The notes: generated from the letters alone by a model not told the origin. Positions 1 through 9,427 are shown, counted from the stretch's first letter. The stretch: 64,000 bases of DNA from an uncultured Roseobacter sp. (GCA_947501635.1 CANMWT010000004.1:359810-423809); one strand, 5' to 3'. Numbers and translations are program-made.

Positions 1-1
1 A

Positions 2-238
2 GGCAACTTTACCAAGGGGCGCGCAATCATGTCTGCCATGTTGCCTTTGATGCGCGTGCTCGAACAGGGCGGCAAGTTCATTCAATGTATCAAACACGGG
101 CTTTCGACAAGGGGTTTTGACGTGGGTCCGCCGCGCAAGCCTCTGCAGCCGCTCAATAAAGATGACAAACGACAACTCGAAGAAGTGATCCGCACCATGA
201 ATACGACGATCACCGATATCGAAGGAGCCTTCTCATGA
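2..238 (+). CDS. DapA-family lyase (dihydrodipicolinate synthase / N-acetylneuraminate lyase superfamily), C-terminal part
   Basis: The frame is open from the first bases, so the gene begins upstream of the window and only about 78 C-terminal residues are visible. The end shows the family's last helices: a KHGLSTRG stretch, then the GPPRKPLQPL turn that precedes the final helix in DapA-type TIM barrels. The catalytic lysine and tyrosine lie outside the window, so the substrate cannot be judged; members include DapA, sugar-acid aldolases and hydroxyproline-pathway deaminases. The stop overlaps the ATG of the aldehyde dehydrogenase by 4 bases, so the two are translationally coupled. A lyase followed by an aldehyde dehydrogenase is typical of amino-acid or sugar-acid breakdown. 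Confidence 0.75.
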   Translation, partial: GNFTKGRAIMSAMLPLMRVLEQGGKFIQCIKHGLSTRGFDVGPPRKPLQPLNKDDKRQLEEVIRTMNTTITDIEGAFS

Positions 239-1707
239 CCGACCTGTTGACCCTTGCCGAATATGAGGCAATCGCACGCGACATCGATCTTCCCGCGGCC
301 CCCTTTGTCGACGGTAAATTCCGGCGCGGCGGCGGGCCGATGATGGACACGGTCAACCCCGCGACAGGTCAGGTGTTGACACAGCTGTCTACGGCGGATC
401 AGGGCGATGTTGATTTGGCGGTGGCCAAAGCGCGCGAGGCCTTCGAGCAGGGCCATTGGGCGCGGTTGCATCCGTCCGACCGCAAAGAAGTTTTGATCAG
501 ACTGTGCAAGTACATGACACGCCGCAAACGTGAACTGGCGGTCATGGAGAGCATCGATAGCGGCAAACCGATCCGCGATTGCGAGCTGATCGATGTCCCT
601 GAAGCCATTCATTGCCTGAAGTGGCACGCAGAGGCGGTCGACAAGATTTACGATCAGGCAGGACCGGCCGGCGATGACGCCATTTCGCTTATCGTGCGCG
701 AACCGATTGGGGTTGTTGCCGCCGTTCTGCCTTGGAACTTCCCGCTCTTGATGCTGGCATGGAAGATCGGGCCCGCGTTGGCGGCGGGCTGTTCGGTGAT
801 TGTCAAACCGGCCGAGCAGACATCGCTGACCGCACTGCGGGTGGCCGAACTTGCACATATGGCCGGTGTGCCGCGTGGCGTCTTGCAGGTCCTGCCGGGG
901 GACGGGGCGGCCGTGGGCGAGCCTCTGGGGCGGCACATGGATGTCGATATGGTCAGTTTCACGGGTTCGACCGAAACGGGGCGACGCTTTTTGCACTATG
1001 CCGCCGACAGCAACCTCAAGAAAGTCGTGTTGGAATGCGGTGGCAAGAATCCCGCGCTTGTGCTTGAAGATGCGGAAAACCTAGATCATGTGGCCGAGCA
1101 TGTTGTGAACGCCGCTTTTTGGAATGGCGGCCAGAACTGTTCGGCCGCATCGCGGTTGATTGTCCACAAAGCCGTAAAAGAGCTGTTGATGGCGCGGATC
1201 GAGGCACGCATGCGTGACTGGAAGACCGGTAACCCGCTGGATCCGGCCCACCACATCGGAACGATGATTGACGAGGACCATGCCGCAAAGGTGCGCGGCT
1301 ACCTGCAAAGTGATGAGACAGGCCCCTACATCGTGCCCACAATTCTTTACGTCGGCGCGGATGATCCGGCCGCCCGCGAAGAGATTTTTGGCCCTGTCCT
1401 GTCGGTGATCGAGGTTTCCAGCACAGATCAGGCCATTGCTGTTGCAAATGACACGGCCTATGGCCTCGCGGCCAGCGTGTTCACCGCCAATACCCGACAG
1501 GCATTGCGCGCGGCCCGCGATATCCGCGCAGGCACCGTAACGGTGAACTGCTACGGCGAGGGCGACATGTCCACGCCATTCGGCGGATACAAACAGTCCG
1601 GTTTTGGCGGACGGGACAATGGCCTGCATGCCCATGACCAATACACCGAGATCAAGACCATATGGGTCGACCTGAGCGATCCAGCTGAAGGAGACAACAT
1701 CGGATGA
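235..1707 (+). CDS. NAD(P)-dependent aldehyde dehydrogenase
   Basis: A 490-residue member of the ALDH superfamily, oxidising an aldehyde to its acid in the cytoplasm. The cofactor segment PWNFPLLMLAWKIGPALAAG, the FTGSTETG glycine motif, general base Glu267 (LECGGK) and nucleophile Cys302 (GGQNCSA) are all present, as is the EEIFGPV segment near the C terminus. It most resembles betaine-aldehyde or gamma-glutamyl-aminobutyraldehyde dehydrogenases. Between the GTMIDEDHAAKV and VPTILY motifs the chain looks about 20 residues shorter than usual, although all catalytic motifs remain. It overlaps both neighbours by 4 bases, so it belongs to the amine-catabolic operon. The exact substrate is not known. 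Confidence 0.9.
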   Translation: MTDLLTLAEYEAIARDIDLPAAPFVDGKFRRGGGPMMDTVNPATGQVLTQLSTADQGDVDLAVAKAREAFEQGHWARLHPSDRKEVLIRLCKYMTRRKRELAVMESIDSGKPIRDCELIDVPEAIHCLKWHAEAVDKIYDQAGPAGDDAISLIVREPIGVVAAVLPWNFPLLMLAWKIGPALAAGCSVIVKPAEQTSLTALRVAELAHMAGVPRGVLQVLPGDGAAVGEPLGRHMDVDMVSFTGSTETGRRFLHYAADSNLKKVVLECGGKNPALVLEDAENLDHVAEHVVNAAFWNGGQNCSAASRLIVHKAVKELLMARIEARMRDWKTGNPLDPAHHIGTMIDEDHAAKVRGYLQSDETGPYIVPTILYVGADDPAAREEIFGPVLSVIEVSSTDQAIAVANDTAYGLAASVFTANTRQALRAARDIRAGTVTVNCYGEGDMSTPFGGYKQSGFGGRDNGLHAHDQYTEIKTIWVDLSDPAEGDNIG

Positions 1708-2465
1708 GTAGCATCGGCTTCATTGGTACAGGGCACATCGCGGCGCCGATGGTCCGGTTTCTGTCACAACACGGTCATCAGCTGACCGTCTCCGCTCGAA
1801 ACGCGGAAACTGCCGCTGAACTGGCCGCATCGCATGGTGTCACGGTTGCAGAAAATCAGGCGGTTCTGGATGCGAGCGATATCGTGTTTCTTTGCGTGAG
1901 GCCGCATCTCGCGGCTGAGGTACTCGCACCTTTGCGCTTTCGCCGCGACCACCGGATTGTTTCGGTGATGGCGGGTGTGCCGCTGGACAGTCTGGCGCGT
2001 GCCTGCGCGCCTGCGACGGACATTACGCTGACTATTCCGCTGGGCTATCTCGAACAGGGCGGCTGCCCGTTGCCAGCCTGTCCGAAGGCAGATGTTCTGG
2101 AGGCACTTTTTGCCCCGGAAAACCCGGTTCTCGAAGTGGCGGATGAAGCGGCATTCAATATGCATTTCGCCGTTTGTGCCTTTGTGCCTGGTGTTTTGGA
2201 CCTTATGGCAACGGCCGCGGACTGGCTGGCAGATCACACCAAAGATCCCGATCAGGCCGCGCGATACACCCGGCAACTTCTGGCGGGGTTTCTCGCGGCT
2301 TTGCCGGATGAAGGGGCCGCAGTGTTGCCTACGGAACGTGACGCGCTGGCCACCGCTGGCACTTTGAGCCTGCAGATGACTGATGGGCTGCGGGCCGGGG
2401 CGGTGCATGACGCGCTGACAGCCACATTGACCGGCATCGGGGATAGATTGAAGGGGACGACATGA
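1704..2465 (+). CDS. NAD(P)-binding reductase of the ProC / F420-dependent oxidoreductase type
   Basis: This 253-residue protein opens with a Rossmann motif (IGFIGTGHIAAPM). The layout is that of pyrroline-5-carboxylate reductases: a short NADP-binding domain followed by a helical dimerisation domain from about residue 155. It therefore probably reduces or oxidises a C=N or C-N bond of a cyclic or secondary amine. It lacks enough recognisable ProC signature to be called proC, and a housekeeping proC would not be expected inside this operon. It overlaps the aldehyde dehydrogenase and the methyltransferase gene by 4 bases on each side. The substrate is inferred from context only. Confidence 0.7.
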   Translation: MSSIGFIGTGHIAAPMVRFLSQHGHQLTVSARNAETAAELAASHGVTVAENQAVLDASDIVFLCVRPHLAAEVLAPLRFRRDHRIVSVMAGVPLDSLARACAPATDITLTIPLGYLEQGGCPLPACPKADVLEALFAPENPVLEVADEAAFNMHFAVCAFVPGVLDLMATAADWLADHTKDPDQAARYTRQLLAGFLAALPDEGAAVLPTERDALATAGTLSLQMTDGLRAGAVHDALTATLTGIGDRLKGTT

Positions 2466-4012
2466 GTGTTGATGCAGTCGGAACGGTCAGGCGGGGGCGC
2501 GGCGCCCGGCGTGCCATTCGGCAGACCACCGATGTGACGATGCTGCCGGCTTTGCGCCGTGGTTTGCCGCTCACCGAGCCGATGTCAGAAGACCAGATCG
2601 CCCGCATCGATGCGGCGTCCATGGATATACTGGAAAACGTGGGCGTTGTCTTTCGCGACCCGGTGGCTTTGCAGGACTGGAAGGATGCGGGCGCAGATGT
2701 GCGTGGTGAGAGAGTACATCTTGACCGGGCGCTGGTCCGGTCTCTGATTGCGACGATCCCCGAAACATTTACCTATTACGCGCGCGATCCCGCGAAAAAC
2801 CTGCCTTTCGGGCGCGACTACGCTATTTTCGTACCAATGACCGGCGCGCCGTACCTGCGTGATCTGGAGGACAAGCGCCGCAATCCGACGCTCGAGGATC
2901 TGGCGAACTTTCATAAGCTCAGCCACATGCTTCCGGCGATGCATTCCTCGGCACATCACATTGTGGAGCCTTACGACCATCCGATCAGCCAGCGCCATCT
3001 GCGCATTACCTATTCGTCGATGAAACACTCCGACAAGACGTTCATGGGCATGACGACCAGCCCTAAAAACGCCGAAGACGTGCTGGACATGTGTGCCATT
3101 CTTTTTGGAGAGGCGTTTTTGGAAGACCATCCCGTTGTCACGGGAAACTGTAACGGCAACTCGCCCCTGGTCTGGGATGAAACAATGCTCGGGGCATTGC
3201 GGGCGTTCAGCCGAAGGAACCAGCCGGTACTGTGCTCGCCTTTTGTATTGGGCGGGGCCAATACGCCTGCTTCTGTCGCCCCCACCGTGGTACAACTGAA
3301 TGCAGAGGCGCTGAGCGCGCTGGCCTATACTCAAGTGATCCGCGCGGGCGCGCCAGCCATCTACGGGCACTATCTGTCGACCGTGTCGATGAAGTCGGGT
3401 GCCCCCATGGCCGGCACGCCGGAAATCAGTCTGATGAACTTCATGATCGGGCAGATGGCACGGCACTACGGCATTCCATGGCGCACCTCGACAACACTGG
3501 GCGGGGCCAAAACCTTTGATGCGCAAGCGGGATATGAAAGTGCGATGACGCTGAACGCCGTGCTGATGAGTGGGGCCAACTACATGTGGCATGCAGCAGG
3601 CTGGAACGAGGCCGGCATGCATTGCTCGACCGCCAAATTCATTGTCGACGCGGAGGTATGCGCGATGGGATACCGCATGGCCGAAGGTGTCCGCTGGGAT
3701 GACTTTGATGCGGCCCTGCAAGCTGTTGGGGATGTGGGGCCGGGGGGACATTACCTTGGCCACCCCCACACGCTGGAAAACTTTCAGAGGGCCTTTTTCA
3801 TGCCGGAGATGTTCGACAACAACTCGATCGAGCAGTGGCAGGCAGAGGGGTCGGTTGCGGTCACCGAACGCGCGCTGGCGCGCGCGCGCAGCCTGCTTGG
3901 CGACTATGAAGAACCCAAGCTCGACCCGGGGATTGACGAGGCGCTGCGCGACTACATCGACCGCCGCGAGCGTGAAATCCCGCCTGCCGATGCACTCAAT
4001 CAGGAGTATTAA
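2462..4012 (+). CDS. Trimethylamine methyltransferase (MttB) family protein, non-pyrrolysine type
   Basis: A 516-residue MttB-superfamily protein, a TIM barrel that moves a methyl group from a quaternary amine to a corrinoid protein in characterised members. The frame runs without an in-frame amber codon, so this is one of the widespread pyrrolysine-free homologues, known examples of which act on glycine betaine, proline betaine or carnitine. The first 40 or so residues are basic and variable; the conserved domain starts near the MDILENVGV helix. No corrinoid-binding MttC-like gene lies beside it, so the acceptor must be encoded elsewhere or the chemistry differs. It overlaps the ProC-like gene by 4 bases. 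The substrate is inferred to be a methylated amine. Confidence 0.85.
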   Translation: MSVDAVGTVRRGRGARRAIRQTTDVTMLPALRRGLPLTEPMSEDQIARIDAASMDILENVGVVFRDPVALQDWKDAGADVRGERVHLDRALVRSLIATIPETFTYYARDPAKNLPFGRDYAIFVPMTGAPYLRDLEDKRRNPTLEDLANFHKLSHMLPAMHSSAHHIVEPYDHPISQRHLRITYSSMKHSDKTFMGMTTSPKNAEDVLDMCAILFGEAFLEDHPVVTGNCNGNSPLVWDETMLGALRAFSRRNQPVLCSPFVLGGANTPASVAPTVVQLNAEALSALAYTQVIRAGAPAIYGHYLSTVSMKSGAPMAGTPEISLMNFMIGQMARHYGIPWRTSTTLGGAKTFDAQAGYESAMTLNAVLMSGANYMWHAAGWNEAGMHCSTAKFIVDAEVCAMGYRMAEGVRWDDFDAALQAVGDVGPGGHYLGHPHTLENFQRAFFMPEMFDNNSIEQWQAEGSVAVTERALARARSLLGDYEEPKLDPGIDEALRDYIDRREREIPPADALNQEY

Positions 4013-4014
4013 TC

Positions 4015-4266
4015 ATGGAGGGTTCAACCCTTGCGACCGCGGCGCAAGGTGGTGGAGAAATGAAAGCGATCGTTGAACCTGCGGCTGAACAGTCCCGTGG
4101 GCCAAAGTCTTGGACAATCTGTGTGGATGCGGCCGCCGACACAGCTGGCGTCGTTATTTTTCGTCTCTGCGCGCTTGGGGCTGAAACCTGCTTCCCACAT
4201 CCGCAGGCTGCTGCAGGTCTCGCGCGGCAGGACACCATCGCACGCCTGCCGGAGCACGGCCGGTGA
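4015..4266 (+). CDS. Small protein of unknown function (83 aa) within the amine operon
   Basis: Not recognised. Support for a real gene is structural: an AGGAG Shine-Dalgarno sits about 9 bases before the ATG, the frame starts 2 bases after the MttB-homologue stop, and its stop overlaps the GTG start of the oxidase (GTGA), as elsewhere in this operon. The product has no clear membrane segment; it has two cysteines around residues 50-60 and an Ala-rich composition. It could be a small subunit of the oxidase or a decayed gene whose reading frame survives. A second frame starting at 4073 is also open, so the choice of frame is not certain. Confidence 0.4.
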   Translation: MEGSTLATAAQGGGEMKAIVEPAAEQSRGPKSWTICVDAAADTAGVVIFRLCALGAETCFPHPQAAAGLARQDTIARLPEHGR

Positions 4267-5597
4267 AGGTTGCGCGTCTGCCTCGTGATCCCGGACCTGC
4301 CGGGTGGGATAGGCTATTGGCTGTGCCTGATCCCGCCACGCCCCTGGAAGAGAATACAACCGCTGACTGGTTGGTGATCGGGGCAGGGTATGCGGGGCTC
4401 GCGGCCGCGCGCAGGTTGGCGCAACTCTGTCCCGCGGACCGCATTGTCATTCTTGACGCAACGCGGGTCGGATCGGGGCCAGCAGGGCGCAATTCGGGTT
4501 TCATGATCGACCTGCCACATGATCTTGCCTCGGAGAACTACGGTGGCAAGCTCGACGCGGATCGCGCTCAGATCGAGGACAATAGACGCGCTATCGAGTT
4601 TGCCCAAGATATGGCAGATAACTTTAGCTTACCGTCGGAAGCTTTTGTAAAATCAGGAAAAATAAACGCAGCTGCCACGGCGAAAGGCTCGGCTCACAAC
4701 CAGTCATTCGCGCGACATCTCACAGCCTTGGGTGAGCGGCATGAAATGCTTGATGCACACGACATGCAAGAGCTGACCGGAATCAACTACTACGAGGGGG
4801 GGCTGTTTACGCCCGGGGCGGTAATGATCCAGCCGGCGCTCTTTGTGCGTTGCGTGGCGCAGGCTCTGCGCTCCAACCGTGTGCGCCTGCACGAAAACAG
4901 CCCCGTGACGGCCTTGGTGCGGCAGGGGGCGGACTGGGTGGCCAGCACCCCGCGGGCGCAGGTGACAGCACCAAATGTGATATTGGCGGTCAATGGGCAT
5001 CTTGAAAGCTTCGGGTATTTGTCCGGCCGACTGATGCATGTATTCACCTATGCCTCCATGACCCGTGCGCTCTCGGCTGAGGAAACTGCGGCACTGGGAG
5101 GCACCCCGCGCTGGGGCATCACCCCAGCAGACCCTTTGGGCACGACGGTGCGGCGCATCTCGGGGACAGGCGGGGACCGGATCGTGATCCGCAACCGCTT
5201 TACCTATGATCCTGCGATGGAAGTGAGCGATGCGCGCATTGCACAGGTCGCCCGCGATCATGACAAAGCATTTGCCGCACGGTTTCCAATGCTGCGGGGC
5301 GTCGGCATGGACTTCCGATGGGGCGGACGGCTTTGTCTGAGCTACAACAATGTGCAGGTCATTGGAGAGCTTGAGCCGGGGCTTTGGTCCGCTTGCTGCC
5401 AGAACGGTTTGGGCACGGCCAAAGGCACGCTGGCGGGGCTGTTGGTTGCGGAGGCGGCAAATGGCATCGGGTCCCCCGCACTTGACCGCGCGATGCAGGC
5501 TCCCAAGCCCCAAAAGCTTCCACCCGCGCCATTGGCACGGGTGGGAGCATTTGCGCGCTTGCGCTTTGGTGAATTCCGCGCGGGGCGCGAGCTGTAA
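4263..5597 (+). CDS. FAD-dependent amine/amino-acid oxidoreductase (DAO family)
   Basis: A 444-residue flavoprotein with the dinucleotide-binding motif GAGYAGLAAARRL near residue 40, about 35 residues further in than usual, followed by the GRNSGFM flavin loop of the DadA/PuuB group. The C-terminal FAD-closing segment (CCQNGLGTAKGTL) is intact. Such enzymes oxidise secondary or tertiary amines, including N-demethylation and gamma-glutamylputrescine oxidation, giving an aldehyde or imine. With the dehydrogenase, ProC-like reductase and MttB homologue upstream, this fits stepwise breakdown of a methylated amine. The GTG start overlaps the small upstream ORF. It converges with the ABC transporter operon, only 4 bases separating the two stops. 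Confidence 0.85.
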   Translation: MKVARLPRDPGPAGWDRLLAVPDPATPLEENTTADWLVIGAGYAGLAAARRLAQLCPADRIVILDATRVGSGPAGRNSGFMIDLPHDLASENYGGKLDADRAQIEDNRRAIEFAQDMADNFSLPSEAFVKSGKINAAATAKGSAHNQSFARHLTALGERHEMLDAHDMQELTGINYYEGGLFTPGAVMIQPALFVRCVAQALRSNRVRLHENSPVTALVRQGADWVASTPRAQVTAPNVILAVNGHLESFGYLSGRLMHVFTYASMTRALSAEETAALGGTPRWGITPADPLGTTVRRISGTGGDRIVIRNRFTYDPAMEVSDARIAQVARDHDKAFAARFPMLRGVGMDFRWGGRLCLSYNNVQVIGELEPGLWSACCQNGLGTAKGTLAGLLVAEAANGIGSPALDRAMQAPKPQKLPPAPLARVGAFARLRFGEFRAGREL

Positions 5598-5601
5598 GCA
5601 G

Positions 5602-6357
5602 TCAGATCGCGAGGTATTCTTCGCGCAACTCTTTGTTTTCAAGAACTTCTGCAGCGCTTCCGTCAAAAACGATACCGCCTGTGTCAAGGATCACGGCACG
5701 GTCTGCAAGTTCAAGCGCACGGACCGCATTCTGTTCCACGAGGATCGTGGTCATACCCTGCTCTTTGATGATGCGGAGCGTTTTTTCGATCTCGTCCACG
5801 ATTACCGGGGCAAGACCTTCGTATGGCTCGTCCAGCAACAACACTTTCAGATCGCGACACAGTGCCCGCGCGATGGCCAGCATCTGTTGCTCGCCACCGG
5901 ACAGGGTGACCCCTTCCTGATTGCGCCGCTCGCGCAGGCGGGGGAAAAGGTCGTAGACCCGGTCGATAGACCAGCCAATCGGTGGTGCGATCTGCGCAAG
6001 CTTCAGGTTTTCCTCGACCGTGAGGCCCGCAATGATCCGGCGGTCTTCGGGAACCAGCCCCAGACCGACCGTAGCGGCCTCATAGCTTGTCATCTTGTGC
6101 AGCGGCTGGTGGTCCAACCAGATCTCACCATGGCGTACTTCCGGATCGCCAATGCGGGCGATAGAGCGCAGGGTTGAAGTTTTGCCGGCACCATTGCGGC
6201 CCAGTAGGGCAAGGATTTCTCCCTCATGGACGTTAAAGCTGATGCCCTGCACGATATAGCTTTCGCCGTAGTAGGCGTGCATGTCCCAGACCGACAGAAA
6301 AGCGGGCGCGGTCGACGCCATATTGGCGTTTTTGCTGAAATCGGGTTTGACGTTCAT
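5602..6357 (-). CDS. livF: ABC transporter ATP-binding protein, branched-chain amino acid / amide type (LivF)
   Basis: A 251-residue ATPase with Walker A GRNGAGKTS, signature LSGGEQQ and Walker B VLLLDEP. The short LivF-type layout and last place in the operon mark it as the second of the two ATPases in a HAAT-family importer. The first 20 residues or so are an extra, poorly conserved extension. A strong AAGGAG sits upstream of the ATG. It ends 4 bases from the convergent FAD oxidoreductase, leaving no room for a separate terminator. Confidence 0.9.
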   Translation of the reverse strand: MNVKPDFSKNANMASTAPAFLSVWDMHAYYGESYIVQGISFNVHEGEILALLGRNGAGKTSTLRSIARIGDPEVRHGEIWLDHQPLHKMTSYEAATVGLGLVPEDRRIIAGLTVEENLKLAQIAPPIGWSIDRVYDLFPRLRERRNQEGVTLSGGEQQMLAIARALCRDLKVLLLDEPYEGLAPVIVDEIEKTLRIIKEQGMTTILVEQNAVRALELADRAVILDTGGIVFDGSAAEVLENKELREEYLAI

Positions 6358-6369
6358 ACCGGTATCTCC

Positions 6370-7134
6370 TTACGCCGCAGTCTGCGTTTCGCCCAGATAG
6401 GCTTCGCGCACTTTGGGGTGGCCCTTGATGTTGTCGGGGGTGTCTTCGACGAGAGGTGTCCCCTGCGCCAACACGGTGATGCGCTGGGACAGGCTGAAAA
6501 CCACATGCATGTCATGTTCGATGATGGCGATTGTGATGTCGCGCTCCTCGCTGATCTGTTTAAGCAGGTCGATCGTGTTGTTGGTATCGGCCCGCGCCAT
6601 ACCGGCGGTCGGCTCGTCCAGAAGAAGCAGGCGCGGCTCTTGACTGAGGCACATGCCAATCTCAAGACGGCGCTTGTCGCCCCGTGACATGGAACTGGAC
6701 GTCATGTGGCGCTTGTCTGCCATATTCATCTCTTCCAGCATATGTTCCGCGCGTTCGACCACGTCTTTCTGTGACAACACGTTAGAGATCGCGTTCAGCT
6801 CAAAGGCCCCGTCGCGCTTGGCAAAGCAGGGGATCATCATGTTTTCCAGCACCGAAAGGTCGCCAAAGATTTCCGGTGTCTGAAAGACGCGGCTGATGCC
6901 CATCTGGTTGATCTCGTGCGGTTTTCGCCCCAGAACCGACTGCCCGTCGAACATGACAGATCCGGTGTCGGGGATCAGCTTGCCCACAAGGCAGTTCAGC
7001 AAGGTGGACTTGCCAGCACCGTTTGGGCCGATGATGGCGTGCACGGAACGTTCGGCGATACTGAGGTTTACATCGCTCAGAGCCTGCAGGCCGCCAAAGC
7101 GCTTGCCGACGTTTTTGACTTCAAGAATTCCCAT
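6370..7134 (-). CDS. livG: ABC transporter ATP-binding protein, branched-chain amino acid / amide type (LivG)
   Basis: A 254-residue ATPase with Walker A GPNGAGKST, a signature replaced by MSRGDKRRLE, and Walker B LLLLDEP. The SRGDKR form of the signature is common in this subgroup, where LivG-type ATPases often read LSRGDKR or LAYGEQR. It pairs with LivF to power uptake through the LivH-LivM channel. An AAGGAG ribosome site precedes the start. Twelve bases separate it from livF and from livM. Confidence 0.9.
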   Translation of the reverse strand: MGILEVKNVGKRFGGLQALSDVNLSIAERSVHAIIGPNGAGKSTLLNCLVGKLIPDTGSVMFDGQSVLGRKPHEINQMGISRVFQTPEIFGDLSVLENMMIPCFAKRDGAFELNAISNVLSQKDVVERAEHMLEEMNMADKRHMTSSSMSRGDKRRLEIGMCLSQEPRLLLLDEPTAGMARADTNNTIDLLKQISEERDITIAIIEHDMHVVFSLSQRITVLAQGTPLVEDTPDNIKGHPKVREAYLGETQTAA

Positions 7135-7146
7135 AACGTCGTCTCC

Positions 7147-8391
7147 TTATTCGGCGGGGGTTGTTTTGCCGTCAGCTTTTTCGTCTGCAGCTTTTTTGCC
7201 GCGGAACATGCCGGCGATTTTCTGGCCACCCTGAACAAGACCACCCGGCAGGAAGATCACGACAAGCATGAAGATGATCCCCAGTGTCAGATGCCATCCC
7301 TTGCCGATGAACGGGTAGATGATGGCTACGACAAAGTCTTCGAGCCCGTCGGGCAGGAAAGCAAACCATGTGTGCAGGATGTCAGAGTTGATCTTGGACA
7401 GGATGTTTTCCATGTATTTGATCGCACCGGCCCCAAGAACCGGGCCGATCAGCGTGCCGACACCGCCAAGGATGGTCATCAAAACGACCTCGCCCGAAGC
7501 CGTCCAGAACATGCGTTCAGGCCCTGCCAGCGGATCCATGGAAGCCATCAGCCCGCCTGCCAGACCGGCATACATGCCGGAAATGACGAAAGCGGCCAGC
7601 ATGTAGGGCTTGGGGTTCATGCCCGTATAGTTCAGCCTTTGCTGGTTGGACTTGATCGACTTGAGCACCAACCCGAATGGCGATCGGAATATCCGGATCG
7701 ACAGGTAGAAAGACAGCAGCATCACGAAGGCAGCGAAGTAGTAACCCGCCGAGAAGGTAAAGACCCAGTCTCCCACATTGAGTTCCGCGGCACTGCGCAT
7801 CTCAAGGCCGAAAAGGCTGGGCACGGGGATATTGCCCTCTGCCGTTGTTTGTTGCCCCAGGATACGCGGGTCCTGCAGTGTCAGCTGCAGACCGGTTTCG
7901 CCACCCGTCAGCCCCTTTTGCAGCAGGCCCTGCTTGTCGGGGCCGTCCATATCCGTGGCCAGAACCGAGTAGGCGAGCGAGTAGGACATCATCGCAAAGG
8001 CGAGCGTCAGGATTGAAAAGTAGATGCCAGAGCGTCGCAGGCTGATATAGCCAATAAAGACGGCAAAGATACCGGACATGATGACTGAAAGCGCAAGCGC
8101 TGGCAGTACGTTCATGCCAAGCACTTTGAACATCCACATGGCGGCGTAGGATCCAATCCCAAGAAAGGCCGCATGCCCGAAAGAGAGGTAGCCGGTCAGG
8201 CCGAAGAGGATATTGAACCCGATCGCGAAGATACCAAAGATCACAAAGCGCTGCATGAGGTCCGGATAACCGGCGTTGAACTGCGCCATTGCCGAACCTT
8301 CGGGGAAGGGGTTGAGGATGAATGGCGCTGCCATTGTCAGGATGACAACCAGCAAAAGTAGTCTGGTGTCCTGTTTGTTAAGTCCGAGCAT
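7147..8391 (-). CDS. livM: ABC transporter permease, LivM type
   Basis: A 414-residue inner-membrane permease with the family hallmark [21 protein letters not shown] near residue 65 and roughly ten hydrophobic helices. It is longer than the average LivM because of an insertion around residues 140-200 between helices, and it ends in a charged tail ([11 protein letters not shown]). The insertion and tail recall the urea/short-chain-amide branch of the family rather than true leucine transporters. It forms the channel with LivH. Only 4 bases separate it from livH. Confidence 0.9.
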   Translation of the reverse strand: MLGLNKQDTRLLLLVVILTMAAPFILNPFPEGSAMAQFNAGYPDLMQRFVIFGIFAIGFNILFGLTGYLSFGHAAFLGIGSYAAMWMFKVLGMNVLPALALSVIMSGIFAVFIGYISLRRSGIYFSILTLAFAMMSYSLAYSVLATDMDGPDKQGLLQKGLTGGETGLQLTLQDPRILGQQTTAEGNIPVPSLFGLEMRSAAELNVGDWVFTFSAGYYFAAFVMLLSFYLSIRIFRSPFGLVLKSIKSNQQRLNYTGMNPKPYMLAAFVISGMYAGLAGGLMASMDPLAGPERMFWTASGEVVLMTILGGVGTLIGPVLGAGAIKYMENILSKINSDILHTWFAFLPDGLEDFVVAIIYPFIGKGWHLTLGIIFMLVVIFLPGGLVQGGQKIAGMFRGKKAADEKADGKTTPAE

Positions 8392-8395
8392 ATTC

Positions 8396-9427
8396 TTAGT
8401 CCTCCATCACGCCCTTGCGGCCCATCAGGCCCCGCGGACGGGTCAGCAAGATGATAATTGCGACCAGGTAAATGATGATCTGGTTGATACCGGGAAGCGT
8501 GTCGAGCACGACCGGCATGGATGCAAAGCTTTCCAGAACACCAAGCAGAAAGCCTGCCGCGACAGCTCCGGGCAACGACCCCATGCCGCCGACAACGACA
8601 ACAACAAAGCTAAGCACCAGAAAGTCCATCCCCATGTGGTAGTTGGGCGAGTTAATGGGCGTATACATCACCCCAGCTAGTCCTGCGACTGCCGCGGCTA
8701 TGCCGAACATGATCGTAAAGCGCTTGTCGATATTGATGCCCAGAAGGCCCACTGTCTCGCGGTCTGCCATACCCGCGCGGACAACCATACCAAAGGTGGT
8801 GAACTGCAAGAAGGCAAAGACTGCACCGATGATAAGGGCCGCAAAGCCAAAGTAGACCAGACGCCAGTAGGGATAAATGATAGAGCCGGGATCAAACCCA
8901 AGAAGTGCTCCGAAGTCGAAAGAGCCGGTAAAGGCTGACGGTGCGGGCGTGGGGATCGGGTTGGCGCCGTAGAAATATTTGATGACTTCCTGCAAAACGA
9001 TGGCAAGGCCAAAAGTTACAAGGATCTGGTCGGCATGCGGGCGCTTGTAAAAGTGCTTGATAAGCCCTCGCTCCATCGCAAAACCGATCCCGATCATCAC
9101 CGGGATCGCGAATAGGATTGACAGCGGTACGGCCCAGTCGATCACGGCGGCGCCGGTGGCTTCGCCCAGAATATCATAGATGTAGGGCACATCGCGCATC
9201 ATCGGGTTGCCAAGGAAGTCAACCTCGCCGGGTACTGCGACCTCATGGCTGACGCTGAGCAAGCGGCTGAATGTGACAGCGCAGAAAGCGCCGATCATGA
9301 ACAGCGCACCATGCGCGAAGTTCACGACACCCAATGTGCCGAAGATCAGCGTCAAACCCAGCGCGATCAGCGCATAAGCCGAGCCTTTGTCCAGGCCATT
9401 CAGGATTTGAAGGATGATTGCGTCCAT
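8396..9427 (-). CDS. livH: ABC transporter permease, LivH type
   Basis: A 343-residue permease with the LivH start ([19 protein letters not shown]) and the [12 protein letters not shown] motif followed by a long periplasmic insertion at residues 50-95. About eight membrane helices follow, and the end [10 protein letters not shown] is typical. Insertions of this kind occur in the urea/amide-type importers. It lies first among the membrane genes, 87 bases after the binding-protein gene and behind a stable hairpin that may lower its expression relative to the binding protein. Confidence 0.9.
   Translation of the reverse strand: MDAIILQILNGLDKGSAYALIALGLTLIFGTLGVVNFAHGALFMIGAFCAVTFSRLLSVSHEVAVPGEVDFLGNPMMRDVPYIYDILGEATGAAVIDWAVPLSILFAIPVMIGIGFAMERGLIKHFYKRPHADQILVTFGLAIVLQEVIKYFYGANPIPTPAPSAFTGSFDFGALLGFDPGSIIYPYWRLVYFGFAALIIGAVFAFLQFTTFGMVVRAGMADRETVGLLGINIDKRFTIMFGIAAAVAGLAGVMYTPINSPNYHMGMDFLVLSFVVVVVGGMGSLPGAVAAGFLLGVLESFASMPVVLDTLPGINQIIIYLVAIIILLTRPRGLMGRKGVMED

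Noticed and set aside
82..996. A long open frame (304 codons) on the minus strand under the aldehyde dehydrogenase
   Set aside because: It is antisense to a gene with complete catalytic motifs, has no domain, and is of the type that arises opposite GC-rich codons.
2585..3769. A 394-codon minus-strand frame opposite the MttB homologue
   Set aside because: No recognisable protein motif, skewed Arg/His/Gln composition, and the plus-strand gene is secure.
6916..8016. A 366-codon plus-strand frame across livG and livM
   Set aside because: Antisense to two well-supported ABC transporter genes; composition (His, Gln, Arg-rich) is that of a shadow frame.
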